43,139 bases of DNA, from positions 1-43,139 of the IMG/VR virus record IMGVR_UViG_3300025085_000055. One strand, 5' to 3'. Positions 41,193-43,139 of the stretch are shown one piece after another (position 1 is the first letter of the stretch; every line of letters begins with the position of its first letter). A program made the position numbers and the translations under genes. A model generated the notes under the pieces. That model was not told the DNA's origin, made no database searches, and saw nothing but the letters and a program-made list of their open reading frames with translations. Origin of the DNA: a virus.

Positions 41193-41269
41193 CTAGGATT
41201 ATTAACTTGTTCTACAGACTGACCTAGCAGACAAGCCAAGACGGTAGAACTTATTTCCCAGGAGGAAAT
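41193..41269 (+). promoter_or_regulatory. Structured leader of gene 41271
   Basis: Between the capsid terminator and the next ATG there are interleaved complementary segments: CTAGG (41193-41197) with CCTAG (41223-41227), CTTGT (41206-41210) with ACAAG (41231-41235), GTTCTAC (41209-41215) with GTAGAAC (41244-41250), and ATTTCC (41253-41258) with GGAAAT (41264-41269), the last holding the Shine-Dalgarno CAGGAGG. Some pairings exclude others. Confidence 0.5.
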
Positions 41270-41270
41270 T

Positions 41271-41777
41271 ATGGCAAAGACGACATTTTCAGGTCCAATA
41301 CAATCTTTAGCAGGATTCATTTCAGCAGGTAACGCTAACGTAGTTAGTTTAACTGCAGATACTTCACTAACAGTAGCGGCTCATGCAGGTAAAATATTAA
41401 CCTGTAATGATGCTGATGGTAAATTTACTTTACCAAGCATAGTAGCAACAGCTCCAGGTGAAGATAGCGACCCAAATCAAACAAACAATTTAGGAGCTAC
41501 TTTTACTTTTGTAGTAGAAACAGCAGCTACCGATATGGATATTCTTACAGATGGTACAGATAAATTCGTAGGCGGTTTATATACTGGTGTTACTAATGCA
41601 ACAGGTAAAACTTTTATTTCTGGTGCATCTAATGATGTCATTACATTAAATGGCTCAACTAAAGGTGGATTAGCAGGTAGTATTATTAAAGTAACTGCAG
41701 TAGGTAGTGCTAAATACGCAGTAGAAGGAATCATTTTAGGTTCAGGCACTTTAGTAACTCCATTTGCAGACGCTTAA
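41271..41777 (+). CDS. Putative head/tail structural protein
   Basis: A 168-residue Thr/Gly/Ala-rich beta protein (MAKTTFSGPIQSLAGFISAG ...) with a strong GGAGG inside a hairpin before its ATG. The FSGP start and TSLTVAAHAGKIL are common in marine phage virion proteins of decoration or neck type. Not assigned to a named family. Confidence 0.7.
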   Translation: MAKTTFSGPIQSLAGFISAGNANVVSLTADTSLTVAAHAGKILTCNDADGKFTLPSIVATAPGEDSDPNQTNNLGATFTFVVETAATDMDILTDGTDKFVGGLYTGVTNATGKTFISGASNDVITLNGSTKGGLAGSIIKVTAVGSAKYAVEGIILGSGTLVTPFADA

Positions 41778-41789
41778 TAGGAGTAACTT

Positions 41790-42197
41790 ATGGCTGATGC
41801 AGTAACAACACAAACCATAATTGATGGTGAAAGAAATTGTGTTATGAAGTTTACAAATGTCAGCGATGGCACAGGAGAATCCGCAGTAGCCAAGGTAGAT
41901 GTATCTGCTTTGGCTTCTAATGCAGCAGGTGTAGCCTGTTCAGAAGTTAGAGTATTGCGTATTAGTCATGCTGTTGTAGGTATGTCTGTTCAATTATTTT
42001 TAGATGCTACTACTAATGTTTTATTAGCAGAGCTAGCTGAAAGTAGTAACGGACATATGGATTTTAAAGACTTTGGTGGACTTCCAAATAATGCAGGTAG
42101 TGGTAAAACAGGAGACATATTATTTACTACTAAAGGACACTCTTCGGGAGATACTTACTCTATTACTTTAGAGATGACAAAAGTATATTCTGACTAA
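41790..42197 (+). CDS. Putative structural protein
   Basis: A 135-residue protein with TAGGAG before the ATG. It is beta-rich (VVGMSVQLFLDATTNVLLAE near residue 58). Placed among head-completion genes. Family not recognised; a head-closure or decoration role is inferred from location. Confidence 0.68.
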   Translation: MADAVTTQTIIDGERNCVMKFTNVSDGTGESAVAKVDVSALASNAAGVACSEVRVLRISHAVVGMSVQLFLDATTNVLLAELAESSNGHMDFKDFGGLPNNAGSGKTGDILFTTKGHSSGDTYSITLEMTKVYSD

Positions 42198-42209
42198 TAG
42201 GAATTAATT

Positions 42210-42509
42210 ATGGCAAAAAAATATGTAATATCAGAAACTGGTGAATTTCCATCACAATATAAAGTTTTACATCTTAATGAAGATGGTATCTATAGACCTA
42301 TATTTGGTCCAGACCCAGATTTAGAAGATGCAGAACGTAAATGTGCTGAGATGAATGGTGAGAGAGCAAGAAATGACAAAGGTCAACTTGTAGCTGATGA
42401 CCCATCTACTCCAGATGTTAATGAAGCTTATGTTGGTGGTAAAAAACCAGTTAAGAAAAAAACAACTAAAAAAACTACAGCTAAGAAAAAAACTGTAGCT
42501 AAAAAATAA
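42210..42509 (+). CDS. Small protein with histone H1-like lysine tail
   Basis: A 99-residue protein. Residues 1-75 look folded; residues about 78-99 are KKPVKKKTTKKTTAKKKT-type, strongly basic. Such tails bind DNA. It may help condense DNA in the capsid or act at the neck. TAGGAAT precedes the ATG. Confidence 0.68.
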   Translation: MAKKYVISETGEFPSQYKVLHLNEDGIYRPIFGPDPDLEDAERKCAEMNGERARNDKGQLVADDPSTPDVNEAYVGGKKPVKKKTTKKTTAKKKTVAKK

Positions 42510-42520
42510 AGGTACTTATT

Positions 42521-42703
42521 ATGAAAAAATCTAAATATATGTCTAATGGCGGTAAAACTGGCATAGTAGAAGTTGGTAAAGCTTCTAAAGTCGAACAACA
42601 CAAAGATTATGTAAAAAGAATGTTTGGTGGCGGTATGACTAGCAATGAACCAGCTATGAAAAAGAAAAGGTCTAAAGGTATGGCTAGAGGCGGAAAGTCC
42701 TAG
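42521..42703 (+). CDS. Small basic Gly/Lys-rich protein
   Basis: A 60-residue protein (MKKSKYMSNGGKTGIVEVGK ... SKGMARGGKS), rich in Gly, Lys and Met, with GG-x-TG and GGGMTS motifs related to those in the tail proteins at 3103 and 8071. Probably a virion or DNA-binding component. AAGGTA precedes the ATG. Confidence 0.65.
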   Translation: MKKSKYMSNGGKTGIVEVGKASKVEQHKDYVKRMFGGGMTSNEPAMKKKRSKGMARGGKS

Positions 42704-42713
42704 TTAAATACAT

Positions 42714-43004
42714 ATGCCAATAAGAAAACAGGCTTCAATGCCTGCTAGAAATAAGAAGAACTTTCGTTCTACTAAATCTGGTGCTGGTATGACTAAAGCT
42801 GGGGTTAAAGCTTATAGAAGATTAAACCCTGGCTCTAAGTTAAAAACAGCAGTTACAGGTAAAGTTAAGAAAGGCAGTAAAGCTGCTAAACGCAGAAAAT
42901 CTTATTGTGCAAGGTCTTTAGGTCAACTTAAAAGAAGTTCAGCCAAAACCAGAAACGACCCTAATTCAAGAATTAGACAGGCTCGTAGAAGGTGGAAGTG
43001 TTAA
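42714..43004 (+). CDS. Basic DNA-binding-like protein (DUF6321-like)
   Basis: A 96-residue, highly basic protein. AGMTKAGVKAYRRLNPGSKL (residues 24-43), then VKKGSKAAKRRKSYCAR and a final RRRWKC match a phage family of unknown function that I know as DUF6321-like. It is likely to bind DNA within the head. Other small basic genes precede it in the same operon. Confidence 0.72.
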   Translation: MPIRKQASMPARNKKNFRSTKSGAGMTKAGVKAYRRLNPGSKLKTAVTGKVKKGSKAAKRRKSYCARSLGQLKRSSAKTRNDPNSRIRQARRRWKC

Positions 43005-43017
43005 TTAGGAATAAATA

Positions 43018-43139
43018 ATGGCAACAAGTGGAACAACAGCATTTACATTAGACTTAGCCGATATCATGGAAGAAGCCTATGATTTATGCGGTAGTGAGTT
43101 ACGTTCTGGTTATGACTATAAAGGAGCTAAAAGAGCTCT
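43018..43139 (+). CDS. Head-tail connector/tail tubular-like protein, 3' partial
   Basis: Forty codons before the window ends. The start MATSGTTAFTLDLADIMEEA and YDYKGAKRA are typical of head-to-tail adaptor proteins encoded after the capsid genes in marine podovirus-like phages. Cut by the window end; it does not continue in frame at base 1, so sequence is missing between the two ends. Confidence 0.62.
   Translation, partial: MATSGTTAFTLDLADIMEEAYDLCGSELRSGYDYKGAKRA

Noticed and set aside
1-43139. Circular closure of the window
   Set aside because: The connector gene cut at 43139 does not continue in frame at base 1 (a stop follows after a few codons), so the ends are not directly joined.
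1-43139. CRISPR arrays, insertion sequences or integrase/attachment sites
   Set aside because: No regular direct-repeat and spacer array, transposase or recombinase was seen on either strand.

Overview
This window looks like most of the genome of an AT-rich, tailed double-stranded DNA phage, probably marine and probably short-tailed. The evidence is a packaged-DNA-stabilisation protein, a very large injected virion protein of the polyvalent type, a long portal protein, and several Gly/Gln-rich virion proteins of the kind seen in uncultured marine phages. No integrase, tRNA gene, DNA polymerase or RNA polymerase is visible. Both ends cut through genes, and the two ends do not join in frame, so a little sequence is missing between them. 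The host cannot be read from the sequence; a low-GC marine bacterium is a guess.

Layout. (1) 1-17570, plus strand: lysis (GH24 endolysin) followed by tail, DNA-stabilisation and internal virion proteins, ending in a 2564-residue protein with two HExxH motifs and four copies of a [D][IL]PTFSR motif. (2) 17508-22716, minus strand: a tightly overlapping early operon for DNA metabolism (RusA resolvase, Ref-like HNH nuclease, SSB-like protein, Sak3/DUF1071 annealing protein, Cas4/RecB-like nuclease, many small proteins), behind a long structured leader. (3) 23010-25668, plus strand: a small unknown gene, a T7 gp4-like primase-helicase and one unknown gene, preceded by palindromic operator-like sites. 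(4) 25610-26138, minus strand: a ribbon-helix-helix-like protein and an unknown protein. (5) 26139-26660, no convincing gene: three exact DnaA boxes, a parS-like site and two minus-strand terminators, a candidate replication origin. (6) 26661-32325, minus strand: an accessory operon with a MoxR-type AAA+ ATPase, a DUF3150-like protein, a VWA/metallopeptidase-like protein (DUF2201 type), a probable ADP-ribosyltransferase and small proteins. (7) 32429-43139, plus strand: terminase small and large subunits, portal, GroES-like co-chaperonin, scaffold, capsid and head-completion genes.

The most striking signal is RNA. The gaps upstream of the main cistrons of the 26.6-32.4 kb operon carry hammerhead ribozymes: four match the core (CUGAUGA, GAAA, NUH cleavage triplet, three helices) and a fifth is divergent. 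Three of the canonical ones are type III and one is type I. Each is followed by a small hairpin with loop UUGGAG that displays the Shine-Dalgarno sequence, with compensatory stem changes across six genes. Two of the ribozymes are immediately preceded by a long 17-18 bp hairpin, and in the type I ribozyme a similar hairpin forms stem III. The intercistronic module therefore reads: stop codon, long hairpin, self-cleaving ribozyme, SD hairpin, AUG. This suggests an operon that cuts its own transcript into separate messages with defined 5' ends.

The gap between the terminase genes holds three TAGACCCCC iterons exactly 84 nt apart, a candidate packaging site. It also holds palindromes shared with the promoter region of the primase-helicase gene, which suggests one regulator for both plus-strand units.
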